Below, in pieces: positions 19,395 to 28,550 of a stretch of DNA of 53,012 nucleotides. This DNA comes from Methanobacteriota archaeon (GTDB taxonomy: Archaea; Thermoplasmatota; Poseidoniia; Poseidoniales; Poseidoniaceae), in the NCBI GenBank assembly GCA_002696315.1, contig NZRR01000042.1, forward strand, positions 4,293-57,304, given 5' to 3'. The translations under genes and the position numbers were made by a program. Each line of letters starts with the position of its first letter. Position 1 is the stretch's first letter. The notes beneath the pieces are model-generated. The model was not told the DNA's origin. It searched no databases and was given only the letters and a program-made list of their open reading frames with translations.

Positions 19395-21074
19395 TCTAAC
19401 TATTCCTGTAGAAGAAAGTGCATTGGAGTTTTCTTGATTGGAGGGCTTTAGTTCGTTAAATGATGAAGGTACTTTCTGAGGTACTAACTCTGGAGAAATA
19501 TCCTCGAGTAGGTTTTCAGTAGAATTATCCTCTTTACTATTCATTCTTCTTAGAGCATCTGCTAATTGAGCTTGATGAGTATGATGTGCTTGAATTTTTA
19601 ATGCATCCATAGTTCTATTAGATTCTAAAAATTTTGGATCATGAATAGGTCTTTTTTGCTTCAACATTCTTCTAAAGAAACTTGGTGTCTTAATTTTTGG
19701 CTTAAAAATATTTGATAAAGTTAAACGCTTTGTCTGATTATTATTTACCTTTAATCTCTTTAATTTCTTCTTTCCTTCTCCGAAAGTAATTCTTTTCAAA
19801 CCATCTATTTTCTTTGAATTTTGTATTTCAATATCTATTTCTTCTATTGCTCCTTTAGCCTGAGAAACTATTCCAGAAGATTGAATAATTTCAGGTTCTT
19901 CACTTATTATTTTTGGTTCAAATTTATGAATTTCTGTACCTAATTGATTTAATGGATTTGAATATCCTGTCTGTTGAAAACTATTGAAAAATGGCTTTTC
20001 AGGAGTCTCTTCTCTTTGGTAAACATTACGACCACTTGGGGGAATTACTGATTCTGGCATCATTGAAAATGATGATTTATTTTGATCTGTTTTTTCATAA
20101 TCATCATATGAATTTGTTGTTGTGCCAAAAGTGTCTCCAAACATGTTGAATGATTCATCTTTAGATTCTGATTCATCAAAATCAAATCCAAATAAGTTAA
20201 AAGATTCATCTGAATTTGTGGATGGAAAGTTTGTATTATCTTCATTATTTATTTGATTACTAAATTGTGGTCTATTAACCTCACTTTCATTCCTAAGTAA
20301 TTCCGTTCGATTAGCAATATTTGTCCATCCAGAATGTACTGGAGATGAACGAAGTTCTGAACGAACTTGTCTAGCCCGAGAAATTGAACCATGATGTAAA
20401 GGATCTCTTGATTCTGGTGGAATCTCTACATTAATATTTTCAATTATCTCAGACTCATCCATTTCATCATCAACTTTTGATTTATTTATCAAATCGGCCA
20501 TAGCAATTGTCAATGCATCATCACTTTTTTCGGATTCAACTTCAATACTATCAACTAATTCGTCAAAAATACTAGATGAAGGGTATTCAGATAGTATAAC
20601 CTCATCTAATCCTTCTCTAGCCTTGTCAAGAGATAAACCATCTTTGATTCTTTCAGCCAAAAGTCTGAATTTAATTAATTCACTAACTGAACCAAATAAA
20701 GTATATGTTCCAGTATCTCCACAATCTATTGTTAATGCTGATTTACGGAAACCAAGCCATGAAATTATTACGGCAGCACCAAAAATACCTGACCAAATTT
20801 GCATTTGTCCTGTCAACACTCGTAATGAAGCATAAATGAATAATCCACTAACTAATGCGCACCAATGTGGTATAATATGAAATTGATGGTGCCTCATCGC
20901 ATCAATCTTATTATATCCCAATCTCAAATAACTTCCACTTTTTAATTCTAATGTAACATGATCTTGTGTTAATACTGTTCGTAAATTACCACGAGATCCG
21001 GCCAATTTGAATGACGAGAGAACCTCTCCCTCCACTCCATCTGGCCGAGCCTTTTCTGGCTCAGTCGAGTACAT
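19386..21074 (-). CDS. 562-aa protein with N-terminal PH-like region, two membrane spans and a long disordered tail
   Basis: I do not recognise this protein. Residues about 20-60 are a short beta-rich segment (VLTQDHVTLELKSGSYLRLGYNKIDAMRHH). Two membrane spans follow at about 70-90 and 95-112. A soluble beta segment then resembles the second half of a PH/YdbT-like domain (SALTIDCGDTGTYTLFG). Residues about 150-460 are Ser/Asn/Asp/Glu-rich and probably disordered. Two basic patches (about 430-490, RITFGEGKKKLKRLKVNN and KPKIKTPSFFRRMLKQK) precede a helical end. It could be a membrane scaffold or nucleic-acid-contacting protein, but that is speculation. The ATG start is clear, and the gene is convergent with the PfkB kinase. 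Confidence 0.65.
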   Translation of the reverse strand: MYSTEPEKARPDGVEGEVLSSFKLAGSRGNLRTVLTQDHVTLELKSGSYLRLGYNKIDAMRHHQFHIIPHWCALVSGLFIYASLRVLTGQMQIWSGIFGAAVIISWLGFRKSALTIDCGDTGTYTLFGSVSELIKFRLLAERIKDGLSLDKAREGLDEVILSEYPSSSIFDELVDSIEVESEKSDDALTIAMADLINKSKVDDEMDESEIIENINVEIPPESRDPLHHGSISRARQVRSELRSSPVHSGWTNIANRTELLRNESEVNRPQFSNQINNEDNTNFPSTNSDESFNLFGFDFDESESKDESFNMFGDTFGTTTNSYDDYEKTDQNKSSFSMMPESVIPPSGRNVYQREETPEKPFFNSFQQTGYSNPLNQLGTEIHKFEPKIISEEPEIIQSSGIVSQAKGAIEEIDIEIQNSKKIDGLKRITFGEGKKKLKRLKVNNNQTKRLTLSNIFKPKIKTPSFFRRMLKQKRPIHDPKFLESNRTMDALKIQAHHTHQAQLADALRRMNSKEDNSTENLLEDISPELVPQKVPSSFNELKPSNQENSNALSSTGIVRLD

Positions 21075-21163
21075 CCTAGATTGTCAGGGAAACTCTTAGG
21101 TTATGAAGTTTAATACTATTTTTAAGTTGAAATGCCTCACTGAATAGGTTTTTTGATTTACCG

Positions 21164-22162
21164 TCAATCTATTTTTTTATATTCGATTGAATGGCCAATA
21201 ATACGTGGTTTTGCATCCAATTGACAAATTAATAAATGAGGGGAGCCATGCTTTCTTATCATCAAAGGAGATTCCCAATTTACAATAATTTTTTTATCTT
21301 CTACAGCATCTATTCTTCCAACAACAAATTGTAAGTCTATAGCAACATGTATCACCCCTCCAACTGTTGGAGAATATCTTGCAAATGCTGCTGATACGAA
21401 TTCTAATTCCGTTTTATTATGAACCTCAACAGATGTTTCAGCATCACTATGAACAATTAATGACCCCTGGGATAATGAGTTTTCATCAGCATTTCTTAAC
21501 GCTAATCCAACCTTGTCTCCAGCTTTAGCTTGTTCAACATCATCGTCCATAACTTGTAATGATCTTACTATTCCATTACCGTTTGAGGGTAATATTTTCA
21601 AATTATCATGTTTATTTACAAGTCCTGTTCTTACTCCCCCAATCACAACTAATCCTACTCCTTTAACATTGAAGAATTGATCTACAGCAATTACTAATGG
21701 ATCATTTAGTCTATTTTTCAATTCCTGCTCTTTTTTTGATAGATACTCTAACATCAATTCCCTCAAAGAAAGTGCGTCTAATTTCTTTATAGCCCAATGA
21801 CCTAATCCTGCTTGATTTACAAGTTGTGCTAATTGATCTTCATCAATCCATTGATCTGGGTTTGGCTTAGGAATTATTACACCATCAGAAATTCCTGAAC
21901 AACTACAAGCAACTAATAATTCTCCTAATCTTGCATCAATAGCATTTACCTCTAATACAACAAAGTCTCCAAGAGTTAATGAAGATGTTAATGGCTTCAA
22001 TCTCTCTGGATAAGTTACAGGTCGTACTAACGATAAAATCCTAACTCCTGAATCATTTGTTTCCTTGTAAACATAAGATTCTACATCTCTTGAATCCGAA
22101 GATTTCCCTATTTCTTTAGCTAAATCATCAGAACCAAGGAATGTTACATTTAGAACACTCAA
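21164..22162 (-). CDS. SelB-like (aSelBL) translation-factor paralog lacking GTPase motifs
   Basis: The protein has 332 residues and matches the EF-Tu/SelB layout. A degenerate G-domain (about residues 1-175) keeps the pattern of strand 'LGDFVVLEVNAIDARLGE' where EF-Tu has its VDG-xxPQ segment. There is no P-loop GHVDHGKT, no DxPGH (it reads VTYPERL) and no NKxD. Domain II (about 178-250, FFNVKGVGLVVIGGVRTGLV and AKAGDKVGLAL) and domain III (about 255-330) are intact. Archaea have a described family of SelB-like proteins with such decayed GTPase motifs, whose function is unknown. The TTG start follows AAAGGTG. The downstream minus-strand neighbour is the membrane protein; the upstream neighbour is the aldolase gene, 25 nt away. 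Confidence 0.75.
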   Translation of the reverse strand: MSVLNVTFLGSDDLAKEIGKSSDSRDVESYVYKETNDSGVRILSLVRPVTYPERLKPLTSSLTLGDFVVLEVNAIDARLGELLVACSCSGISDGVIIPKPNPDQWIDEDQLAQLVNQAGLGHWAIKKLDALSLRELMLEYLSKKEQELKNRLNDPLVIAVDQFFNVKGVGLVVIGGVRTGLVNKHDNLKILPSNGNGIVRSLQVMDDDVEQAKAGDKVGLALRNADENSLSQGSLIVHSDAETSVEVHNKTELEFVSAAFARYSPTVGGVIHVAIDLQFVVGRIDAVEDKKIIVNWESPLMIRKHGSPHLLICQLDAKPRIIGHSIEYKKID

Positions 22163-22187
22163 GAAATTTTCACCTTTAATAACTAAT

Positions 22188-23120
22188 TTAACTGTTGTAA
22201 ATTTTCAAAGCTTCTTCAACAGTCGCGCCATCACAAATTATCGCATGGCATGCAGCGCACATTTTTACTACTTCTTCTATTGTTTTTTGATGAATATTCC
22301 TTCCTGTTGCTGCTCCTCTTGCACCAGAAATATTGACTTGATCCCATAGACGTCCTAAGAATTCATCTGGAGGCAAGCTTCCACCACCTGAACAAATCAA
22401 ACCAGTTCTACCTGCTGATTCTACTGCAATTCCTAAACTTTCGGGGATTGTCATACCATCAAAGGGTGTTTTGGGATAATTTACTTTAGTGAAATCTGCG
22501 CCAATACAACATGCTAGCCCAGAAGCTCCTGAAATTAATTGTGGGTCAAATTCGTCTGGCACTGCGGAACCCCTCGGATAAATCCAAGTGACTGCAATTA
22601 AACCGTGTTGATGTGCCTCTGCAATTAACATTGCAGCTTCTGATAACATCTCTGGCTCATGCTCACTACCAAGATAAATCGTATATCCAATTCCAACGAC
22701 ATTTACTCCATTTAATCTTAAGTTGTTTACATCATCCATGTTACACATAGACATACTAATTGGTTCTCTTTGTGCTGTCTTAATAAGATGTGATTTGCTA
22801 TTCATTTTTATTAAATAAGGAATTTCTGGATAATCTTTAGCATAACGAGAAATTAATCCATATTGTCCTGCAAAAACACCAATAGTACCTTCTTTATGAG
22901 CTCTTGAACCAATTTCAAACAAATGTTTTGGATTATTTGAGGTTAAAGGTATTTTATTTCCACCGTCATAAAAATCATCATTTAGATGTTCAATTTTCTG
23001 ATCACATGCAAATAAATTCATTCTACCGGTTCCGTTTGTAGCAGCCATTAAATTTTGTAAAAAATCATCAACTAACTCTTCTGGAACATCTGCTGGAATA
23101 TAAGCTTCTATCGGTTCCAT
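22188..23120 (-). CDS. Class I fructose-bisphosphate aldolase, DhnA/archaeal type
   Basis: The protein has 310 residues. It opens with ATNGTGRMNLFACDQKIEHLND, the typical start block of DhnA-type class I aldolases. A Schiff-base Lys is expected in GADFTKVNYP, and the phosphate-binding glycine turn is LICSGGGSLPPDEFL, with SGARGAATGRNI near the end. It makes fructose 1,6-bisphosphate from triose phosphates in gluconeogenesis, or cleaves it in glycolysis. The upstream gene on the same strand encodes GlpX, which uses the product, so the pair supports gluconeogenesis. A related family makes an early precursor of archaeal aromatic amino acids; the sugar-phosphate context here favours aldolase. Confidence 0.88.
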   Translation of the reverse strand: MEPIEAYIPADVPEELVDDFLQNLMAATNGTGRMNLFACDQKIEHLNDDFYDGGNKIPLTSNNPKHLFEIGSRAHKEGTIGVFAGQYGLISRYAKDYPEIPYLIKMNSKSHLIKTAQREPISMSMCNMDDVNNLRLNGVNVVGIGYTIYLGSEHEPEMLSEAAMLIAEAHQHGLIAVTWIYPRGSAVPDEFDPQLISGASGLACCIGADFTKVNYPKTPFDGMTIPESLGIAVESAGRTGLICSGGGSLPPDEFLGRLWDQVNISGARGAATGRNIHQKTIEEVVKMCAACHAIICDGATVEEALKIYNS

Positions 23121-23186
23121 TTAATCCCCTTGTTACGTTCAATTGTTTGATTCTAATAATCTTATTCAAAGAAAAAAATTATAAAT

Positions 23187-24134
23187 TTAATGATGATTAG
23201 TAATTAATTTTATTTCTTTATTGTATACATCTATAATTTGAGATGTTGTTTTAGTTCCTTTTTCAGTAACTTCTACACCTGGAAGATAGCCAGTACAAAC
23301 TCCAGTTGCAACAAATAATGCGTCATCACTCTTACACAGTTCATTAGACTTCCAAACCTTGTGTAAATCGTCATCAATCATTTTAGATGCTCTATGTTCT
23401 TCTTCAATATCTTTGAATTTTAAACGACCTTCAAATATACCACCTATTCCTTCAATGGCTGTAGCTGTAATTACCCCCTCTGGTGCAGCACCTATACCTA
23501 ATAATAAGTCATAGGGACCTGACGGTTCGGCGGCCCAAAGTGCTGCTGAAACATCTCCATCAGACATTAGATGTAATTTTGCACCTACATCATTAATTTC
23601 TTTAAACAATTGATTATGTCTTTCTCTATCTAATGCGACAACATTCAATTCAGATATTGGTTTATCTAATTTTGAAGCAGCTTGTTCTAAATTCCAAGAC
23701 ACACTACCCTCCAAAGAAATCTCTCCGATTAATTCTGGTCCTGCAGCAATTTTATCCATATAGCAATCAGGTGCATGTAGTAAAGTCCCTCTAGGTGCTG
23801 CGGCTAAAACTGAAATAGAATTGGGTGAATTTGTAGCACAATTTGTAGTACATTCTAATGGATCAACCGCAATATCTACCGCTAAGGCATCCAAGTCGCC
23901 TTGCATTGAGCCAAGCGGTTCCCCAATCCACAACATAGGAGCTTCGTCTCTTTCACCTTCACCTATAGCCACTCGACCATTAAATGGAACTTTGTCAAAG
24001 GTCTTCCTCATAGCTTCTACTGCCGCTGCATCAGCAGCTTTCCCATCACCTTTACCTCTCCAATCAGCACTTGCTATAGCTGCTTGTTCACACGCTTCTA
24101 AAAAATAATTTGACAGTCCGCTAACTAAGGCCAT
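23187..24134 (-). CDS. glpX: Class II fructose-1,6-bisphosphatase (GlpX)
   Basis: The protein has 315 residues, the normal size for GlpX. Marks include the N-terminal ACEQAAIASADWRGKGDGKAADAAAVEAMR, NGRVAIGEGERDEAPML with metal-binding Glu, the lithium-sensitive phosphatase motif region VDPLECTTNCA, and LLLGIGAAPEGVITATAI. It removes the 1-phosphate from fructose 1,6-bisphosphate in gluconeogenesis with Mg/Mn. The usual DP(I/L)(D/E)GT motif reads DPLECT, with Cys in place of Gly. The rest of the protein is intact, so it is probably active, but this is worth a check. It is transcribed just ahead of the aldolase gene (66-nt gap). Confidence 0.93.
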   Translation of the reverse strand: MALVSGLSNYFLEACEQAAIASADWRGKGDGKAADAAAVEAMRKTFDKVPFNGRVAIGEGERDEAPMLWIGEPLGSMQGDLDALAVDIAVDPLECTTNCATNSPNSISVLAAAPRGTLLHAPDCYMDKIAAGPELIGEISLEGSVSWNLEQAASKLDKPISELNVVALDRERHNQLFKEINDVGAKLHLMSDGDVSAALWAAEPSGPYDLLLGIGAAPEGVITATAIEGIGGIFEGRLKFKDIEEEHRASKMIDDDLHKVWKSNELCKSDDALFVATGVCTGYLPGVEVTEKGTKTTSQIIDVYNKEIKLITNHH

Positions 24135-24158
24135 GAATAGCGCACAGGATGAAGGCTT

Positions 24159-24629
24159 TCAAAACTCGCTTTTTTCCTTTATTTTACTCAGTACTTTTAT
24201 TTCTTTAATCTGAGCTTCTGGATATTGCCCTAAATTATTTTTTTCAAACGATTTTACCATATCAAAAACACATAATAATCCCGCAGAAACACCAACTAAT
24301 GCTTCCATTTCTACACCCGTTCTATAATGAGCAGACACTTCAACAGTACATCTTAAATTTCTTCCTTCAAAATTCCAATCCACTTTGCAACCTTCGATTG
24401 GAACAATATGGCAATGTGGAATAATCCTAGGGGTGTCTTTTACGGCTTGAATTACGGCAACTGTAGATGCTTCTAACACGTCACCCTTAGAAATTTGGTT
24501 ATTTTCTATAGCATAAATTGTTTTTTCTTGAAGGTAAATTGTTCCAGTGGCTACAGCTTCTCTTCTCATAATTGGTTTTCCGCCTACATCAATTATTGCT
24601 TCTATTTTATTTTCATCATTTCCATTCAT
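24159..24629 (-). CDS. moaC: Cyclic pyranopterin monophosphate synthase MoaC
   Basis: The protein has 156 residues, typical for MoaC. It has the REAVATGTIYL start, KDTPRIIPHCHIVPI with the active-site CH pair, and the C-terminal YRTGVEMEALVGVSAGLLCVFDMVKS block with the catalytic Asp and Lys. With MoaA it converts GTP to cyclic pyranopterin monophosphate, the first step of molybdopterin synthesis. It lies immediately after moaE (the ATG follows the moaE stop with no gap), so the two are co-translated. MoaA, MoaD and MoeA are not in the window. Confidence 0.95.
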   Translation of the reverse strand: MNGNDENKIEAIIDVGGKPIMRREAVATGTIYLQEKTIYAIENNQISKGDVLEASTVAVIQAVKDTPRIIPHCHIVPIEGCKVDWNFEGRNLRCTVEVSAHYRTGVEMEALVGVSAGLLCVFDMVKSFEKNNLGQYPEAQIKEIKVLSKIKEKSEF

Positions 24630-25052
24630 TTAACCCAACCCCGATTTCCATTTTGCTCCTGACTCTGTAACTTCCTTCTTCCACAATGGTGCTTGTATCT
24701 TAAGTTCATCAATAATTTTACTACACGCTAAAAATGCCTCTTTTCGATGTGGTGAACATACATGAATTGCAACAATATTTTCTTGGGGACCAACCACACC
24801 AACTCTGTGTGAAATTGCAATACCACTTACTCCAAATTCTTCTTTAATTGTTTCTGCAATTCCACTTAAGGTAGGTTTTAATTGTTCAATCCAAGCATCG
24901 AATTCTAGTTGTAAAACACGCTCTCCACCTTCTAAGTCTCTAGTTATTCCAATAAAAGAAACTACAGCCCCACAACCTTCAAAATTTAATTTATTTTTCA
25001 ATAATTCGGCATCAAGTTCAGATTCTGAAATCTCGATGATGATGTTATTCAT
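24630..25052 (-). CDS. moaE: Molybdopterin synthase catalytic subunit MoaE
   Basis: The protein has 140 residues with the MoaE marks: GAVVSFIGITRDLEGGERVLQLEFD, HRVGVVGPQENIVAIHVCSPHRKEAFLACS, and the catalytic lysines in HRKEAF and PLWKKE. It inserts two sulfurs, carried by MoaD, into cyclic pyranopterin monophosphate to form molybdopterin. ATG start with GGTGACAC just upstream. It is the first gene of a moaE-moaC pair on the minus strand and is divergent from the flavoprotein gene that begins at about 25.16 kb. Confidence 0.95.
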   Translation of the reverse strand: MNNIIIEISESELDAELLKNKLNFEGCGAVVSFIGITRDLEGGERVLQLEFDAWIEQLKPTLSGIAETIKEEFGVSGIAISHRVGVVGPQENIVAIHVCSPHRKEAFLACSKIIDELKIQAPLWKKEVTESGAKWKSGLG

Positions 25053-25161
25053 TGTGTCACCTATTTCATTGCAATAATACTGACAATATATGAACTGTGG
25101 TAAAATTTTAATTCATGAAAGTAACGAATCTTTCAAACGAATAATAATACTCGCACCTACA

Positions 25162-26433
25162 ATGGCAAATGAGTCAAAGCCGATCGTAATTATGGGAGCA
25201 GGCCTTTCTGGGCTTGCTGCATCAATAATTTTAGCAAAAGGCGGGAGAAAGGTTATCATTCATGATATCAGAGAAAATTCTGGTGCTAGATTTGATGGTG
25301 ATTTTCAAGGTTTAGAAAATTGGACAACAGGTACCGATTTTTTTGATGAATTGAGAGAATGGGGAATTGATCCTGAAGAATTTAAATCTACAGACTTTCA
25401 TGAAGTAGATTTGGCTCATCCAGACGATGTCATAACCAAACCTTGGAGTTCAAGAGTGGCATTTCGAGTTGTAGAACGCGGAAGTGATGAACATACAATA
25501 GATCAAGGACTTAAGCGCTTAGCTTTGAAAGAAGGAGTAGAAATAAAATACAAATCAAGAATTAAACCTAAAGACTGTGACATCATTGCTGCGGGACCAA
25601 AAAAGACATCTGCTGTTGCTTATGGTGAGGTGTTTAAAACAAACTTTCCAAATCATGTAACATTACAATTAAATGATAAATTAGCTCCTGGCGCATATTC
25701 ATATCTTATCGTAATTGATGGAATCGGGTTAATTTGTACGTGTTTGTGGCGTCAACAATCTAAATCTGATCGGTTTCTAAATGAAACAATAAATTGGTAT
25801 GAAAAAAAATATCCTGAACTAGATAGAGTTCCTATCAAAAGAGTTGGTGGAAAAGGAGATTTTGCAATTCATTCTTCATACAAGTCTGACGGACGATATT
25901 ATGTAGGCGAGGCAGGTGGTTTACAAGATTTCATGTGGGGTTTTGGAATGAGGTATGCTATTACAAGTGGAGTCTATGCTGCTAAAGATATTCTAGGGGA
26001 ATCAGATTATGAATTAGAAATTAAATCTAAATTGCTACCAAAACTAAAGACATCTGTTGTGAATAGATTCCTGATGAATAGAATTGGTGATAGAGGATTT
26101 AAACAAGTTGCAAAATATTGGATGAGACATCAAAAAAAGCATGGAGACGGTTTACTTTTCATTGAAAAAATCTACAATTGGGGTATTTTTAGACGATTTA
26201 TCTTTTTCTTTGCCAATTTGGGAATGTTGAAGAAAACAATAACTAAAGATGGCAGAAAAATGAGAAGAATGCCATTTCGAGATCCTCTTAAAAGAGATGT
26301 TTGGAGTCCGAGCGAAAGAGCCATAGAAATAGGAAAAGAATGGGAGCAAATTAAAAAAAGTGGTGGAAATATTAGTTTCTCAAATGACTCTGATTCTGAA
26401 ACAATTCCAGATAAGTTAGAAGCGAGTGATTGA
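25162..26433 (+). CDS. FAD-dependent oxidoreductase of geranylgeranyl-reductase type
   Basis: The protein has 423 residues. The N-terminal Rossmann FAD motif is IVIMGAGLSGLAASIILAKGG, and the second FAD-contact block is YYVGEAGGLQDFMWGFGMRYA, which is characteristic of the geranylgeranyl reductase/FixC-like group. The C-terminal region is Lys/Arg-rich with a hydrophobic patch (RRFIFFFANLG) that may touch the membrane. Family members saturate isoprenoid chains of archaeal lipids, but related flavoproteins are hydroxylases or electron carriers. As the first gene of the plus-strand run that includes the BoxB-like epoxidase, it could instead belong to that pathway (inference). ATG 25162 is preferred to the upstream ATG at 25090, because the latter adds a non-conserved leader. 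Confidence 0.8.
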   Translation: MANESKPIVIMGAGLSGLAASIILAKGGRKVIIHDIRENSGARFDGDFQGLENWTTGTDFFDELREWGIDPEEFKSTDFHEVDLAHPDDVITKPWSSRVAFRVVERGSDEHTIDQGLKRLALKEGVEIKYKSRIKPKDCDIIAAGPKKTSAVAYGEVFKTNFPNHVTLQLNDKLAPGAYSYLIVIDGIGLICTCLWRQQSKSDRFLNETINWYEKKYPELDRVPIKRVGGKGDFAIHSSYKSDGRYYVGEAGGLQDFMWGFGMRYAITSGVYAAKDILGESDYELEIKSKLLPKLKTSVVNRFLMNRIGDRGFKQVAKYWMRHQKKHGDGLLFIEKIYNWGIFRRFIFFFANLGMLKKTITKDGRKMRRMPFRDPLKRDVWSPSERAIEIGKEWEQIKKSGGNISFSNDSDSETIPDKLEASD

Positions 26434-26459
26434 AGAACTGGTTACCAGTGGGCCTGAAC

Positions 26460-27311
26460 ATGAGCCTTGAATTAGAAGCCATGCCAAACAACCTTGTGAA
26501 TTATGGTGTAACCGAAAATGGAATCGCTATAATTGAACTATCCTCAGATTCTGATGGTAAACCACTAACTGATGGAAAAACACCTGTAAACACATATACT
26601 CGTGAAATGTGGGAAGATATAGATACTGCAATTCTAAATGCACGTTTTGATGACAAAGTAACTGTAATATTAGTTACTGGGAAAGGAAATAATTTCTTTT
26701 CTGCAGGTGCAAGTATAAATTATTTGAATAGTCTTTCCCCGAGATATAAATATTTCTTTTGTTTACATGCAAATGAAACTCTATCACGTCTTGAGCAAAC
26801 TCCAAAATTAGTTATTGCAGCATTAAACGGCCATACCGTTGGTGGTGGTTTAGAAATTGCAATGGCAGCAGATATGAGAATTGCAAGGAAAAATGCAGGG
26901 AAATTAGGATTACCAGAAATTAATCTGGGTGTATTAGCAGGAACTGGCGGTACTGCAAGATTAACTAGACTTATCGGAAAAGCAAAAGCATTGGAATTAA
27001 TGGTTACTGGAGAATTAATTTCATTCGAAGATGGGGATGATATGAATTTAGTTAACCAAATTTTTGATAGTGATGCTGAAGACTTTAGAAGAGATGTTTT
27101 AGATTGGGCAGGTCAATTCACTTTACCAAATAAAGCAGTTAAAGCGGTTGGAAATATCAAAAGAAGTGTACAAAGTGGAATTGAATTACCACTTGAATAT
27201 CATCTTGCACTAGAACGAGAATTACAATCAGATCTATTCCAGTCTAATGATGCTAAAGAAGGAATTGCTGCTTATGTAAATAAAAAAGTTGCTAACTTCA
27301 CTGGAGAATGA
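26460..27311 (+). CDS. Enoyl-CoA hydratase/isomerase (crotonase fold)
   Basis: The protein has 283 residues from ATG 26460 (a second ATG at 26481 is possible). The oxyanion-hole segments are GNNFFSAGASINYL and AALNGHTVGGGLEIAMAADMRIA. Both glutamates used by hydratases are present: GGGLEIA and LPEINLGV. It should add water across a 2,3-double bond of an acyl-CoA, or work on a ring-derived substrate. It lies 26 nt after the flavoprotein gene and 61 nt before the BoxB-like gene on the same strand. In box and paa clusters crotonase-fold proteins act right after the epoxidase, which makes that a reasonable role here. Confidence 0.9.
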   Translation: MSLELEAMPNNLVNYGVTENGIAIIELSSDSDGKPLTDGKTPVNTYTREMWEDIDTAILNARFDDKVTVILVTGKGNNFFSAGASINYLNSLSPRYKYFFCLHANETLSRLEQTPKLVIAALNGHTVGGGLEIAMAADMRIARKNAGKLGLPEINLGVLAGTGGTARLTRLIGKAKALELMVTGELISFEDGDDMNLVNQIFDSDAEDFRRDVLDWAGQFTLPNKAVKAVGNIKRSVQSGIELPLEYHLALERELQSDLFQSNDAKEGIAAYVNKKVANFTGE

Positions 27312-27372
27312 TTTGTAATAATTTAATTCTTTAATACACAAACTCAAATACGTTTACTTGCAGGTCCTTTGT

Positions 27373-28536
27373 ATGGGGAAACTACCGACCACTTTTGATG
27401 AATGGGTAGCAAATTTTGAATTATGGAGAGAAAATGTCGGCTTTGATGCAAAGTGGGCTGGAGATTTTGAATTAAAACCGCTTTTTGATTGGGAAAGAGC
27501 TGGAGAAACAATTGAATTTGGTGATTATGCGGGAAGACCAAAATGGGAAAGATCGTTACAAATACCTCACCAAAATATCCGTGACTCGTTACTATCGATG
27601 ATTACTGTCCAGGGCGATACAGAATTTGCATCTGTGGAACAACAAAAACATTTGTTAGAATCTGCACCTACAGATTATGATAGATATGCTGCTGCAAGAA
27701 TAATGGTTGAAGAACAACGGCATGGGTGGCAAATGTGCTATTTGTTAATGACTTACTTTGGTAAACAAGGTGCGCGTGAGGCACAAAAACTCCTTGAAAG
27801 GAATGCACAGACTGGAAGTAGACTTCTAGGAGCATTTAATGAACCAATGGAACATTGGTTAGACTTTTTCTGCTACACAATGTTCGTAGACAGGGACGGT
27901 AAATTCCAATTAGGCATGCTGTCAACATCAAGTTTCAAACCATTAGCTGCAAGTATGGGCCCAATGCTGAAAGAAGAAGCATTCCACCTTGGAACTGGAG
28001 CCAATGGTTTACGTAGAATTATCAAAGCAAATGTAATCCCAAGAGATTTATTACAAAGATACATGAATAAATGGGTCTCAACTGCTCATGATTTATTTGG
28101 TACTGATAACTCATCTAGCGCTGAGTGGGCATATGTTTGGGGTATCAAAGGTAGATGGGACGAAAGAAAGAAACTGAAAAAGGGTCAAGAAGTAAATAAA
28201 GAAAACCTAAATGAAGAGTCAAGAGGACATTATCATGATGAAATCGTCCGTGAAGTTGAAGATAAGTTCAACAAGTTGATTTCAGAAGATGAAACTCCAT
28301 TTTATGTTGCTGATGAAAAATTCAACAGAAGTATTGGAACCTATGCAGGTAAGCAATACACTGTTGAAGGTGACGAATGGGGCGAAGATGATGGAAGTTA
28401 TGCAGAATATTGTGAAAAATTCCTACCAACCGATAAAGATGAAGAAACTCTGAAAGAATTGTTCAAACAAGAATGGATAGAACATAGAGCAGTTACACAA
28501 AGAATGATTGATTCTGGTATCGGTCAATTACAATAA
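27373..28536 (+). CDS. BoxB-like di-iron aromatic-CoA epoxidase subunit
   Basis: The protein has 387 residues and is ferritin-like. Candidate di-iron ligands are E84 in QGDTEFASVEQQ, the glutamates and H117 in VEEQRHGWQM, E157 in GAFNEPMEHW, and the EEAFH pair near 202-205. The blocks TVQGDTEFASVEQQ, FFCYTMFVDRDGKFQLGML and PMLKEEAFHLG match BoxB, the oxygenase subunit of benzoyl-CoA 2,3-epoxidase, better than PaaA. The reaction would be O2-dependent epoxidation of an aromatic acyl-CoA. The protein is shorter than bacterial BoxB (about 470 residues). Neighbours are an enoyl-CoA hydratase upstream and a 3-hydroxyacyl-CoA dehydrogenase downstream. No BoxA-type reductase is adjacent. ATG 27373 is chosen over TTG 27358. 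Confidence 0.82.
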   Translation: MGKLPTTFDEWVANFELWRENVGFDAKWAGDFELKPLFDWERAGETIEFGDYAGRPKWERSLQIPHQNIRDSLLSMITVQGDTEFASVEQQKHLLESAPTDYDRYAAARIMVEEQRHGWQMCYLLMTYFGKQGAREAQKLLERNAQTGSRLLGAFNEPMEHWLDFFCYTMFVDRDGKFQLGMLSTSSFKPLAASMGPMLKEEAFHLGTGANGLRRIIKANVIPRDLLQRYMNKWVSTAHDLFGTDNSSSAEWAYVWGIKGRWDERKKLKKGQEVNKENLNEESRGHYHDEIVREVEDKFNKLISEDETPFYVADEKFNRSIGTYAGKQYTVEGDEWGEDDGSYAEYCEKFLPTDKDEETLKELFKQEWIEHRAVTQRMIDSGIGQLQ

Positions 28537-28550
28537 GATGGTGAATCTAA

